64,000 nucleotides of DNA from Chamaecyparis obtusa (taxonomy: Eukaryota > Streptophyta > Pinopsida > Cupressales > Cupressaceae). Within the stretch, counting starts at the first letter, position 1. The number at the start of each line of letters is the position of its first letter. The notes beneath the pieces were generated by a model, which made no database searches, had not been told where the DNA came from, and saw nothing but the letters and a program-made list of their open reading frames with translations. This document shows, one piece after another, positions 12,004 to 23,367 of the stretch. The position numbers and the translations under genes were made by a program. The stretch spans positions 794,501-858,500 of the forward strand of contig BSBK01001113.1 of the NCBI GenBank assembly GCA_027943335.1, written 5' to 3'.

Positions 12004-13223
12004 TCGAGGTGTTTTGCAGGTCTGATCAGTATGGTTTGCATGGTTGATTTATGATCTTCTTGTCCTTCTTAGAGATTCTTCTCAAGTGCGGAGATCATCC
12101 TTGGTCTGATAGACATGTGCTCAGTTTTCCCTCCAGGGAATTTTTAAAATTTTGACATAATTTTTGGTTGGTTGGGTAGTTGAAACCCTACCTCAATTAT
12201 CTGTAGCTTGTTGCATCCCTATTTTGGGATCCCAAGATGACTGATGGTATATATTGCAGATGTTTTTCTGTAAGAAGGGTTGGATGGTTTTGGTTTTCAG
12301 CCTTGTAAATATTTATTTTTCTCTGCATGTAGAGTTCCCTCTTTCCTCTCTAGTTTTGGGAGAATAGAATACAGATTGTAATAGCTTGTTTTATGAATGA
12401 GATTTTAGTGTATTTATCCTTGTATCAGATTGTCTCCATTTGGGTTCTAGATTTATTGATTATAGCATCAAGGGTGTTATAGTTTTTCTACTTGCATTTC
12501 CAGTGAGTGTCTGTAGTAGAGTTGTTTTCACATAAGCAACTAGGTCTAGGACTGGTTTCCAAGTGTGTATGAGCCGAGGTATCAAAGATATGTCATGCTT
12601 GTCTTCTAGTGGATGCTGGTCAATGTATTATCTATTTATGGGTCTCTTCTAAGGGGAGGGTTAAAATCCTTTGGATAGGTGATAACACATTTGGATACAC
12701 AGGTGGTTTGGTAACATATGATCTGATTTGGGATGAATGTATTGTCTTCTTGTTTCATAGCTCTGTTGCAGTGAGGTATTTGACTCTGCTACCCATTGGA
12801 TAAGGCACTGGTCTATGAGAGACTAAGGGTATTTCAAGGGACCATTAAACCCAACATTAAAATCATTCAGTGAACCATCTTTCTCTTTCATGTTGTTAGG
12901 ATAGGCTTCTAGGTTTCAGACTCATTGTATGCAAGCAGGTTATTGCATAAGGTGTGGTTCATCGGGGTATAGGATACCTAAAGGAGTCTGAAAGCTATTC
13001 CACAATAATACATCTGCAGGCCTTTTGTTTGTCATGAGGTGTCTTGAGTGTGCAGATGAGGCAATACCCGCCTGAGTGAATGTGGAGCTCAAAGAAGAAG
13101 GAGGATGCCCTCGGTCCTCATCAATTGGCACTTTTCCCTGTCAGACTTTGGAGTGAAGACTAACCAGTTTGTCAATCATAGTGTAAACCTAGCACCGTGT
13201 GGGAACAAGTTTAAAAGATAACA
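12004..13223 (+). repeat. 5' LTR of element 1, truncated
   Basis: It matches 24949-26169 of the 3' LTR base for base with scattered changes, and ends at AACA three bases before the PBS. The first 1.6 kb (U3 with the hairpins) is missing, because the LTR is joined at 12003/12004 to the D-family LTR sequence. Confidence 0.9.
12782..12823 (+). other. tRNA-Arg 5'-half-like motif in LTR
   Basis: Reads GACTCTG, two bases, then CCCATTGGATAAGGCACTGG, then TCTATGAGAGAC. It has the layout of a tRNA 5' half: a 7-base acceptor strand, a 2-base link, a D arm with the conserved GGATAA loop, and an anticodon-arm-like stem. The PBS that follows the LTR contains AACTCTG at the place where the acceptor strand of the primer tRNA is mirrored, so the motif agrees with the primer itself at six of seven acceptor bases. 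The same motif is at 25728-25769 in the 3' LTR. The likeness to tRNA-Arg is from memory of that family. There is no matching 3' half, so it is not a tRNA gene. Confidence 0.6.
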
Positions 13224-13226
13224 AAA

Positions 13227-13244
13227 TGGCAACTCTGCTAGGGA
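13227..13244 (+). other. Primer binding site of element 1
   Basis: TGGCAACTCTGCTAGGGA lies three bases after the LTR end. It begins with TGG, complementary to the CCA tail of tRNAs. The same site with one or a few changes is in element 2 and element D. Probable primer: a tRNA-Arg. Confidence 0.85.
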
Positions 13245-13659
13245 GGCCGTTGGAAAGAGTCAGATAAACAAAATACATTTGTAAAATTTTCTCACTACGT
13301 GTTGAGTGGTGACTCTGAAGTCTTTGTTTGATTAGTATAGTTCCTGATAAACAGCGTGTATACCTTGTGGAGTTTTGTATTGGTTGAAAGAAGAAACAAA
13401 GATGTACTTTCCTCTTCAAGGAGGTGGTGACTCTACATTGCAAAACCTGATGGAGCTGCAAGGTGAGCTCTAGATTTGCCCTGCTTTCAGCCAAAGGTCT
13501 TATGCTACAAGATTCCCTGGTATTTTTCAAGATCCAAAATGTCTCCTTATTAAGTGGTCGAGCACTCAGAAAAGGAGTAAGGTGTGAGTAGAGGTTTGCA
13601 TACTTCAAGTTCTCAGTTGTATCCCTACAAAATTCTATGAAAGTATTGCATTAAGTCAA

Positions 13660-14522
13660 ATGACTAATCAAGGGAAAAGCCAGTCTAGGCGACTGGGTTT
13701 TGTCAAGTTGGATAGACCTTTAAGTTATGTTCTTCCAAGGTCTCCTCACTCTTTTCCTAGTGAGCTTTTAGGTCTAATTCCTATCTTTGGTTGCCAGTCT
13801 GATTCAGTAGTGAAGCATGTCTTAGCATTCTATAGATTTATTATAGAATATCAGATTTTGGACGAGGATGTTAGCATGATGTTTTTTGGGAGATCCCTCA
13901 AAGGGGTTGCATCTAATTGGTATCTAAATCTGCCCCCAAAATGCATCTCTTCTTTGATTGAATTCAAATGGTTGTTCTTAGAGGATTTTGCTGATGATGA
14001 TGAATGGAATGAGCTACAAAAGGATCATCAGCAAAAAGGGAATATAAGTTGTATTTCAGATTAACCCATATCTAATGCTGAGGGTACTTCTTCTGATGAA
14101 GTTTTGTTAGAGGAGTATTTAGATTGTGGCAGTAAACAGGAATCAAAATCAAGGTGTGCAGGATCCTCCATTCATTCAGAGATGTCTGAATTTGATTTCA
14201 GTGGTTATTCAAGTGAGCATGATGAAGGCAATGATGTTGATGTATCCTCATATGAATTAGCTGCATCATGGGAAGAAGAAAGTAATGGTGAAAGTGAACA
14301 CTCCTTCAGTGAGGAGTATGAAGATAAGGAAGTGATAATGGATTGTGATGTTAGTGAGCTTGAACATGAAGGTTTAAGTGATGGGTTATTAAATAATCCT
14401 AAAATAGGTAGTGAGTTTAAAGTGTTCACTAACACTTTATATGATGAAGACTATGATGATTATCTGCCCATTTTTTGTCATGATGTTCAACATGGTGCAT
14501 TGCATGGAGTTATCAATCCTTT
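13660..14522 (+). pseudogene. Gag-like protein of element 1, N-terminal part
   Basis: The frame opens at MTNQGKSQSRR and reads a retrotransposon gag-type helical domain (VKHVLAFYRFIIEYQ, MMFFGRSLKGVASNWY, EFKWLFLEDFADDDEW, about residues 45-120). Such domains form the virus-like particle in the cytoplasm. A very acidic Ser/Glu/Asp-rich tail follows, with no zinc knuckle. A TAA at about 14062 breaks the frame. At 14522 the gene is split by element 2 and resumes at 22737 after the 5-base target duplication. The same gene is nearly intact in element 2, where it is about 440 codons. No protease or pol follows. Confidence 0.75.
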
Positions 14523-17500
14523 TGCTAGAGCTTTTTCTTGCAGGACCAAACTTGAATCAAATGATGGGCTTGATTCTCAAGGTAGGCACTCAAGTTTGAC
14601 AAGAAAATAGTCCAATTGATGAGGATAAAGAACATCCTCCTTCTTTGACCTCCACATCACTCAAGCGGGTATTGCCTTATCTGCACATTCATGACATCCT
14701 TTTGGTGAATAAAAAGGCTTGTAGATAGATTAGTGTGGAATAGTCTTTAAACCCCTTCAGGTAACTTGTACCCCAATGAAGCAAATCCTTATGCAACAGC
14801 CCTACTTGCATAGAATGAGTCTAAAGACTAGAGAGAACTTCCTAATACTACCACCAACATGAAAGGGAAAGGTATTGACTTGAATGATTTAATGTTGGGT
14901 TGAAAGGATTCCTGAGACACCCTAAGTCTCTCATAGACCAGTGCCTTATCCAATGGGCAATAGAGTCAAATACCTCACTGTAGCAAAGAGCTTATGAGAT
15001 AAGAAGACAATACATTGAAATATGGTGATGCCTTACATCAACCACACACCATTGATCAGACCATACATCAAATATCCACCTATGTACCCAAATGTGTTAT
15101 CACTCATTTAAAAGATTTTAACCCTCCCCTTAGAAGAGACCTATAAACAAATAATACATAACTAGCATCCACTGGAAGAAAAGCATGAAATACCCTTGAT
15201 ACCTCAGCTCATACACATCTGAAAACTAGTCCTAGACCCAGTTGTTTCTGCAAAAACAACTCTACTACACACACTCACTGGAAATGCAAGTAGAAAAACT
15301 ATAACACCCTTGATGCTATAATCAATAAGTCTAAAACCCAAATCGAGACAATCTGGTAACAGTAAAAATATATTGAATCTCATGCATAAAACAAGCTATT
15401 ACAGTCTGTATTATATTCTCAAAAAACTAGAGAGGAAAGAGGGAACTCTATATCCAGAGAAAAGAAAATATCTACAGGAAAAGGACCCTTCACTTGGAAC
15501 CAATAGAAACCAGAACCCTTGGAACTGATCAAAATTTGAACCCCTCCTAATGATCCTAAAAATATTTTTATAGGAACAAGGATTGCAACAAGCTACCGAT
15601 CATTAGGGCACAAAATTTAGGTCTACAAACACCCAGTACAACAAGAAATAAAATATTGCAAAAAAGCCTAGAAACCTGAGAAGATCAGAACAAATCTGAT
15701 GTACAATTGCATTGGTTTCATCACTATAGACTAACTGCGATCACAAGTTACAGCCTTCTTACTGCAGGAGAAACAAAATTCAATGCCAGGACCAGCTTGG
15801 AAAACTTTGCATGTACAAAACATGGAGATCACTGACATACCAAATCCTAGCCGCCTAGAGAGAGAAACAAACTAGTGCATTTAAACCAACACAGCACCCC
15901 AGGCAAGAAAATATGACCTACGCAGCCACATAGATCTTCACCATCAACTTTGCAACTGCCACCGAGCTACCACACTCATCGCATATGGCCAAACTACCAG
16001 AAAACCCTACAAAGTAAGGGTTGTCGCATGATTGCATAGCCAAGAAAAGGGTTATGCAAACATGCGACACACCACCAACATTCACCACTGGGTACAAAAC
16101 ATCATGCCAGTGATCAGTAGGACCCCGGGCCAAATCGCAACACCTACCACCATCAAACCAGCAAGAAATCCACTGGAAAAGCATTAAAACTAGTACTTTT
16201 TGTCGCTGCAGATCCTCAAGAAATTCAAATTCAAACTACAATGGTCACCATGTATTTCACAAGCTATGGCTTTACCTCTACTGCACCTCAGGTTAACTTC
16301 GCGAACTGGCGATAATGTATTTCTTAGATGCGAAATGAAAGACTTAACTTCGGTTTAACTCGGCGAACTGGCGACAACACGTGCTAAAAATGGCCACTTA
16401 AGTTATCTAGTGAACTCACGACTAAAGGCACTTGGCCAACTCGTGAAAATAATAGCGCCATTGCTAAAGTATCACGCGAACCAGCAACAAAGAGAAAAAA
16501 TTATCGGGGCTGCCACATTTTATCCATATTGTCAAAAACACTGAGAAATCACACTGGGCCCGCCAAGGAAAATCAACGGTCGGTCGCATGATTGCATGGA
16601 CCAATAAGATTCCACACGATCACATGACCACTGTTGATCTGTAATCTTTCCATCAATACCTGGGCGCATCTGCCATTCTGCCACTTCAGACCAACCGAAA
16701 GACACCACACCACCACCTGCCACCAGGCCCCAACACAACGTGGCACCCTTGTCGCATGATCGCATGTCAGAAATCTCTGACATGCGATCATGCAACAGCC
16801 AACCATAGGCCGCCACACAACCACCCCCTAGACCACAGCCTTCCCACCAACAGGCCCCAGGTGCAAGGAAGGAAACTTGTCGCATGATCGTAAGCTGTGA
16901 AAATGGCCCTTGCGATCATGCAACAAGGTCAAAAGACTGCCAAACATTCAGAAATTACATGAAAAATTGCCCGTCTAGTCATTAGATGCTAGCTGGTAAC
17001 TGCCAAACATTGAGAGATTACGTGACTAAGGAGAAATAGACCACCCTTCAGGTTGTTGAAGGTTAGGCACCTAACTGCCAGAAACAAGAGACCTAGCGAC
17101 GACTGCCAATCGCAGAATCTCAGAATAAAGGAAGCAACCGCCAAAAGATTTAGAGAATCAGCGACACAACTGAGCAAGGACTGGGCCCCACATAAGAAAT
17201 AGTCGGTCGCATGGTTGCATGTCAGAAAACTCTGACATGCGATCATACGACAAATAATCAATTTAAAACTTTCAAAAACCCGGGCCCACCAACAAGTCAC
17301 ACTTGCGCAAATAGGAAACGCTGACAAAGAGGAAAAGGTGTGAGGTCAAAAACACACAAGGTTTTCAGAAAAAGATCAAAAACATCATGGGTTTTCAAAA
17401 ATATTGTGGGTTTTTGACACTTTGGCAGATTCTGAGACTGTATCCTGTAGACCATAAAACTTTAAAAACTCTCTAGATTTTGTGACTTAAGAGATGCAAT

Positions 17501-17682
17501 CTGGACTAGAGCTAGGTGACACATTAAAGAGCACGGGTCCAAGAGCGCACACCATGAAACATCAGGGATCTACTTTGCAAAATAAAAATGTGATTGCAGG
17601 CATGGCAGGACAGCATTACAAAATTTGCAGGGAAAAGGCCATTTTCATTGGATTTTTGCATGAATAGGAAAATGACCCAACA
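14523..17682 (-). repeat. 3' LTR of element 2
   Basis: 3,160 bp, collinear with 19573-22736 and roughly 93% identical in stretches I compared. Many differences are C-to-T or G-to-A, including at CpG. The tRNA-like motif is at 14926-14967 (minus strand). In element orientation the sequence just upstream ends ...AGAGCCAC before TGTTGG, the same as in D and nearly the same as in element 1. Confidence 0.9.
16023..17251. repeat. Hairpin array in U3 of element 2, 3' copy
   Basis: Five inverted repeats, beginning near 16023, 16583, 16753, 16880 and 17205. Each starts with (G)GTCGCATGATC or a worn form and closes with its reverse complement within 45-55 bases. The copies in this LTR have lost more pairs than those in the 5' LTR, mostly by C-to-T or G-to-A change. 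Confidence 0.8.
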
Positions 17683-17863
17683 GTGGCTCTATTTGAGGAT
17701 GCATGCCTCTTGTAGGCATGGCAAGAATCTAGATCTCTGGGAGAAGCAGACCACCTACTAGGAAAAACACAGAGACCTCAAAAAACATAGGGAACAGACA
17801 GGAAAGGGAAACTATTCACAAAATGTACATTTTTTACAAAAAACCTGCAGCAACAAACAAGAG

Positions 17864-19198
17864 TCAGTTCTTGCCTCTGTCTAAAACCTGATTCTCATTT
17901 ATTTCTTGATGTGGCACACCAAACATTTTGTTTTCATTTGTTTCACCAAGCATGTCAACGTGTTCAACTAGCATATCAGGAAGAACAAAGTAGCTATCTT
18001 CATAGTGCATGTAAAATTTATTGGCACTCTCTCCATCTTGCTCACTATGATAGTATGATTCAGCATGCCAATGAACAGTACCATCAGATAAGAACCTATT
18101 CTCTTCTACTGATTCATGTATGCTATCAATTAGAAACATAAAAGCCTCATATTCTACCTGCAGAAAGGCCTCATCCATACCTTGACTTTGCGTTTCCATA
18201 GGTGTAACCGGTTGGACCTTGAATGAATAATCAGACTGATACCCATAAATGGAAAATGGGCATCCTGATTCAACTGAATCTGAGACCTCCACATGTTCTT
18301 CAAACAAAAGATTGATAACTCCATGCAATGCACCATGTTGAACATCATGACAAAAAATGGGTTGATAATCATCATAGTCTTCATCATATAAAGTGTTAGT
18401 GAACACTTTAAAATTACTACCCATTTTAGGATTATTTAATAACCCATCACTTAAACCTTCATGTTCAAATCCACTGACATCACATTGAATTATCACCTCC
18501 TTATCTTCATACTCCTCACTGAAGGAGTGTTCACTTTCACCATTACTTTCTTCTTTCGATGATGCATCTGATTCATATGAGGATACATCGACATCACTAC
18601 CTTCATCATCCTCACCTGAATAACCACTGAAATCACATTCAGACATCTTTGAATAAAAGGAGGATCCTGCACACCTTGGTTCTGATTCCTACTCACTGCC
18701 ACAATCTGAATACTCCTCTGACAAAACTTCATCAGAAGAAGTACCCTCAGCATTAGATATGGGTTGCTCTAAAATACAACTTGTATTCCTTTTTTGCTGA
18801 CGATCCTTTTGCAACTCATTCCATTCATCATCATCAGAAAACTCCTCTAAAAACAACCACTTGAATTCAGTCAAAGAAGAGATGCATTTTGGGGGCAAAT
18901 TTAGATACCAATTAGATGAAACCCCTTTGAGGGATCTCCCAAAAAATATCATACTAACATCCTCATCAAGAATCTGATATTCTATAATAAATCTATAGAA
19001 TGCTAGGACATGCTTCACTGCTGAATCAGACTGACAATCAAAAATAGAAATTAAACCCAAAAGCTCACGAGGGAAAGAATGAGGAGACCTTGGAAGAACA
19101 TAACTCAAAGGTCTATCCAACTTGACAAAACCCAACCGCCTAGACTGGCTTTTCCTTTGATTTTCCATTTGATTTGAAATAAGATAAGAGCCACTCAT
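17864..19198 (-). pseudogene. Gag-like protein of element 2 (one TAG from intact)
   Basis: On the minus strand a frame runs from ATG at 19198 to a stop at 17864, broken only by one TAG at 18689-18691. At the same site element 1 has CAG (14137-14139). The first 10 codons before MENQRKSQSRR may be leader; MENQ aligns with the MTNQ start in element 1. Residues about 45-130 form the helical gag-type domain (VKHVLAFYRFIIEYQ, IFFGRSLKGVSSNWY). The rest is highly acidic with many Glu-Ser and Asp-Tyr runs, then GKN at the end. No zinc knuckle, protease or polymerase motif exists. The role inferred is a capsid-like protein. It is the only gene of the element. Confidence 0.75.
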
Positions 19199-19551
19199 CT
19201 TATTTCAATCTTCTCTTTATACTAGCACTGAATACTTGATAGGAAAACATTGTAATCATAAATACCTAGAAGTTTTGCAACAGAAAACTTTGTTGACTGG
19301 GAAGACATGGCAGATCTAGAGCTCACCATGCAGCTCCATCAGGTTCTTTGATATATAGAGTTGCCATCTCCTTAAAGAGGAAGATATTACACTGATTTTG
19401 TATCTTATTCCAATCAATACAAAACTCCACAAGGTATACACATTGTTTATCAAGAACTATACTAATCAAACAGAGACATCAGAGTCGCCACTCACAACTA
19501 GGTGAAAAAATTTTAAAAATATATTTTGTTCATTTGACTCCTTCCAATGGG

Positions 19552-19569
19552 TCCCCAGCAAAGTCGTCA
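19552..19569 (-). other. Primer binding site of element 2
   Basis: On the minus strand TGACGACTTTGCTGGGGA, three bases from the 5' LTR end. It is a mutated form of the TGGCAACTCTGCTGGGGA site of element D. Confidence 0.85.
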
Positions 19570-19978
19570 ATTTGTTGGAGCTTTTTCTTGCAAGACCAAA
19601 CTTAAATCAAATGATGGGCTTGATTCTCAGGGTAGTCACTCAAGTTTGACAAGAAAATAGTCCAATTGATGAGGATAAAGAACATCCTCCTTCTTCTTTG
19701 AGCTCCACATCACTCAGGCGGGTATTGCCTTATCTGCACATTCATGACATCCTTTTGGTGAATAAAAAGGCTTGTAGACAAATTAGTATGGAATAGTCTT
19801 CAAACCCCTTTAGGTAACTTGTACCCCAATGAAGCAAATCCTTATGCAACCGCCCTACTTGCATAGAATGAGTCTAAAGACTAGAGAGAACTTCCTAATA
19901 CTACCACCAACATGAAAGGGAAAGGTATTGACTTGAATGATTTAATGTTGGGTTGAAAGGATTCCTAAGACACCCTAA

Positions 19979-20020
19979 GTCTCTCATAGACCAGTGCCTT
20001 ATCCAATGGGCAACAGAGTC
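19979..20020 (-). other. tRNA-Arg 5'-half-like motif in element 2 LTR
   Basis: On the minus strand GACTCTGTTGCCCATTGG, then ATAAGGCACTGGTCT, then ATGAGAGAC. This copy keeps the D-stem pairing GCCC/GGC better than the copy at 12782. The same motif is at 14926-14967. Confidence 0.6.
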
Positions 20021-21075
20021 AAATACCTCACTGTAGCAGAGAGCTTATGAGACAAGAAGACAATACATTGAAATATGGTGATTCCTTACATCAACCACAC
20101 ACCATTGATCAGACCATACATCAAATATCCACCTGTGTACCCAAATGTGTTATCACTCATTTAAAATATTTTAACCCTCCCCTTAGAAGAGACCTATAAA
20201 CAAACAATACATAACCAGCATCCACTGGAAGACAAGCATGAAATACCCTTGATACCTCAGCTCATACACATCTAAAAACTAGTCCTAGACCCAGTTGCTT
20301 CTATGAAAACAACTCTAATGCAGACACTCACTGGAAATGCAAGTAGAAAAACTATAACACCCTTGATGCTATAATCAATAAGTCTAAAACCCAAATGGAG
20401 ACAATCTGATAATAGTAAAAATATATTGAATCTCATGCATAAAACAAGCTATTACAGTATGTATTATATTCTTAGAAAACCAGAGAGGAAAGAGGGAACT
20501 CTATATGCAAAGAAAAGGAAATATCTACAAGAAAAGGACCCTCCACTTGGAACCAATAGAAACCAGAACCCTTGAAATTGATCAAAATTCAAACCCCTCC
20601 TAATGATCCTGAAAATCCTTTTATAGGAACAAGGATTGCAACAAGCTACCGATCATTAGGGCACAAAATTTAGGTCTACAAACACTGAGTACAACAAGAA
20701 ATGAAAGATTGCAGAAAAGCCTAGAGACTCGAGAAGATCAGACCAAATCTGATGTACAATTACATTGGTTTCATCACTATAGACTAACTACGATCACAAG
20801 TTACAACCTTCTTATTGCAGGAGAAACAAAATTCAATGCCAGGACCAACTTGGAAAACTTCACATGTACAAAACATGGAGATCACTAACATACCAAACCC
20901 TAGCTGCCTAGAGAGAGAAATGAACCAGTGCATTTAAACCAACGCGGCACCCCAGGCAAGAAAATCTGATTTGCGCAGCCACATAGATCTTCACCATCAA
21001 CTTCGCAACTGCCACCGAGCTACCAAACTCATCGCATATGGCTAAACTGCCAAAAAACCCTACAAAGTAAGGGTT

Positions 21076-22306
21076 GTCGCATGATCACATAGCCAAGAAA
21101 AGGGTTATGCCGACATGCGACACACCACCAACATTCACCGTCAGGTACAAAACATCATGCCACTGATCAGCAGGACCCCCGGGCCAAATCGCAACACCTA
21201 CCGCCATCAAACTAGCAAGAAATCTATCAAAAAAGCATTAAAACTAGTACTTTTTATCATTGCAGATCCTCAGGAAATTCAAATTCAAACTGCAATGGTC
21301 ACCATGTATTTCACGGGCTATGGCTTTACCTCTACTACACCTCGGGTTAACTCCGCGAACTGGTGACAAGGTATTTCTTAGTCACGGAATGAAAGACTTA
21401 ACTTCGGTTTAACTCTGTGAACTGGCGACAACGCGTGCTAAAAATGACCACTTAAGTTATCTGGTGAACTGGCAACTAAAGGCACTTCACCAGTTCATGG
21501 AAATAATAGCATCACCGCTAAAGTATCACGCAAACCAATGACAGAGAGAAAAAATTGTTGGGGCCACCACATTTTATCCATACCGTCAAAAACATCGAGA
21601 AATCACACTGGGCCCGCCAAGGAAAATTGACGACCGGTCGCATGATCGCATGGATCGACAAGATTCCACACGATCACATGACCACCGTTGATCTTTAATC
21701 TTTCCATAAGTACCTAGGCCTGTCTACCATTCTGCCACTTCAGACCAACCGGAAGATGCCACACCACCACCTACCACCAAGCCCCAGCACAACGTGGCAC
21801 CCTTGTCGCATGATCACATGTCAGAAATCTCTGACATGCGATCATGCGACAGCCAACCACAAGCCGCCACATAACCGCCTCTGGGACCACAACCTTCCCA
21901 CCAACAGGCCCCAGGTGCAAGGAAGGAAACTTGTCGCATGATCGCAAGCTGTGAAAATGGCCCTTGCGATCATGCGACAAGGTCAAAAGACTGCCAAACA
22001 TTCAAAGATTACGTGACAAACTACCCCCCAGGTCATTAGATGCTAGCCGATAACCACCAAACATTAAGAGATTACGCGACTAAGGAGAAACAAACCGCCC
22101 TCCAGGTCGCTGAAGGTTAGGCACCTAACTGCCAAAAATAAGAGACTTAGCGACAACCACCAATCGCAGAATCTCAGAATAAAGGAAGCAATCGCCAGAA
22201 GATTTGGAGAATCAGTGACACAACCGAGCAAGGATTGGGCCCCACACAAGAAATAGTCGGTCGCAAGGTCGCATGTCAGAAAACTCTGACATGTGATCAT
22301 GTGACA
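21076..22306. repeat. Hairpin array in U3 of element 2, 5' copy
   Basis: Five hairpins: 21076-21121, 21637-21682, 21805-21850, 21930-21981 and about 22259-22306. The hairpin at 21805 pairs about 20 bases around a 4-base loop with very few mismatches. The one at 21930 has a perfect 19-base arm (CTTGTCGCATGATCGCAAG) around 14 bases. Outer arms are shared (GTCGCATG / CATGCGAC), while inner arm bases differ between hairpins and yet still pair within each one. Confidence 0.85.
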
Positions 22307-22736
22307 ATCAATCAATTTAAAACTTTCAAAAACCCGAGCCCACCAACAAGTCACACTTGCACAAATAGGAAACGCTGACAAAGAAGAAAAGGTGCGAGGT
22401 CGAAAACCCATAGGGTTTTTGGAAAAAGATTGAAAACATCATGGGTTTTCAAAAACATTGTGGGTTTTCGACACTTTGGCAGATTCTAAGACTGTTTCCT
22501 GCAAACCTTAAAACTTTAATAACTCTCTAGATTTTGCGACTTAAGAGATGTGATCTGGACTAGAGCTAGGTGACACATTAAAGAGCACGGGGCCAAGAGC
22601 ACACACCATGAAACATCGGGGATCTACTTCACAAAATAAAAATGTGATTGCAGGCATGGCAGGACAACATTACAAAATTTGCAAGGAAAAGGCCATTTTC
22701 ATTGGATTTTTGCATGAACAGGAAAATGACCCAACA

Positions 22737-23182
22737 CCTTTGTTTGAAGAACATGTGGAGGTCTTAGACTCAGTTGAATCGAGATGCCCATTTTCCATCT
22801 GTGGGTATCAGTCTGATTATTCATTTGAGGTCCAGCCGGCTACACTTGTGGAAATTCAAAGTCATGTATGAATGAGACCTTTCTACAGGCAGAATATGAG
22901 ACTTTTGTATTTCCAATTGATAGCATACATGAATCAGTAGAGAAGAACAGGTTCTTATTTGATGATACTGATCATTGGCATGTTGAATCATACTTTCATA
23001 GTGAGCAAAATGAAGGGAGTGCTAAAAAAATTTACATGCACTATGAAGATAGCTACTTTGTTCTTCCTGATATGCTGGTTGAACACGTTGACACGCCTAT
23101 TGAAACAAATGAAAATAGAATATCTGGTGTGCCTCATGAAGAAAGAAATGAAAATCAGGTTTTTGATAGAGGCAAGAACTGA
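22737..23182 (+). pseudogene. Gag-like protein of element 1, C-terminal part
   Basis: Continues the gene split at 14522. It reads LFEEHVEVLDSVES, then after a one-base frameshift near 22860 a second frame to GKN and a TGA at 23180-23182. It is collinear with the tail of the element 2 gene. Acidic and tyrosine-rich; no known domain. Confidence 0.75.
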
Positions 23183-23367
23183 CTCTTGTTTATTGCTGCA
23201 GGTTTTTTGTAAAAAAATGTACATTTTATGAATAGTTTCCCTTTCCTATCTGTTCCCTGTGTTTTTTGAGGTCTCTATGTTTTTCCAGTGGGTGGTCTAC
23301 TTCTTCCCAGAGATTTGAGGTCCTCATTGTATCTGCAGGAGATACATGTCCCCAACTAGAGCCACAC
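23183..23367 (+). other. 3' untranslated region of element 1 before its 3' LTR
   Basis: Contains TCATTGTATCTGCAGG and AGATACATGTCCCC in a row, 30 bases that are identical in element D just before its 3' LTR (32508-32559, minus strand). GTATCT-GCAGG-AGATAC within it can fold. It ends in AGAGCCAC plus AC before TGTTAG. This is where the polypurine priming site should lie. Confidence 0.6.

Larger units (their letters stand above)
14523..22736 (-). mobile_element. Element 2: complete gag-only LTR retrotransposon nested in element 1
   Basis: Complete structure on the minus strand: 5' LTR 19573-22736, PBS 19552-19569, one gag-like gene 19198-17864, a 3' untranslated region, and 3' LTR 14523-17682. 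The ends are TGTTGG...CCAACA; the outer left end has decayed to TGCTAG. The 5-base target duplication is CCTTT at 14518-14522 and 22737-22741. Removing the element and one CCTTT restores the gag frame of element 1 (GVIN-P-LFEEHVEV). At about 3.16 kb each the LTRs are longer than the 1.9 kb internal region. With no pol genes it must have been copied by the enzymes of another element. Confidence 0.92.
19573..22736 (-). repeat. 5' LTR of element 2
   Basis: 3,164 bp with intact TGTTGG and CCAACA ends in plus-strand reading. It contains the hairpin array (21076-22306) and the tRNA-like motif (19979-20020). In element orientation the hairpin-rich part is U3 and the tRNA-like motif lies downstream, towards the PBS. 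Confidence 0.92.

Noticed and set aside
12782..12823. A real tRNA-Arg gene inside the LTR.
   Set aside because: No T arm or 3' acceptor strand follows, and the anticodon stem is not closed as in a tRNA. It is a half only.
16023..17251. A CRISPR-like array in the regularly recurring GTCGCATGATC repeats.
   Set aside because: The repeats are inverted pairs with irregular spacing, inside LTRs of a plant retroelement.
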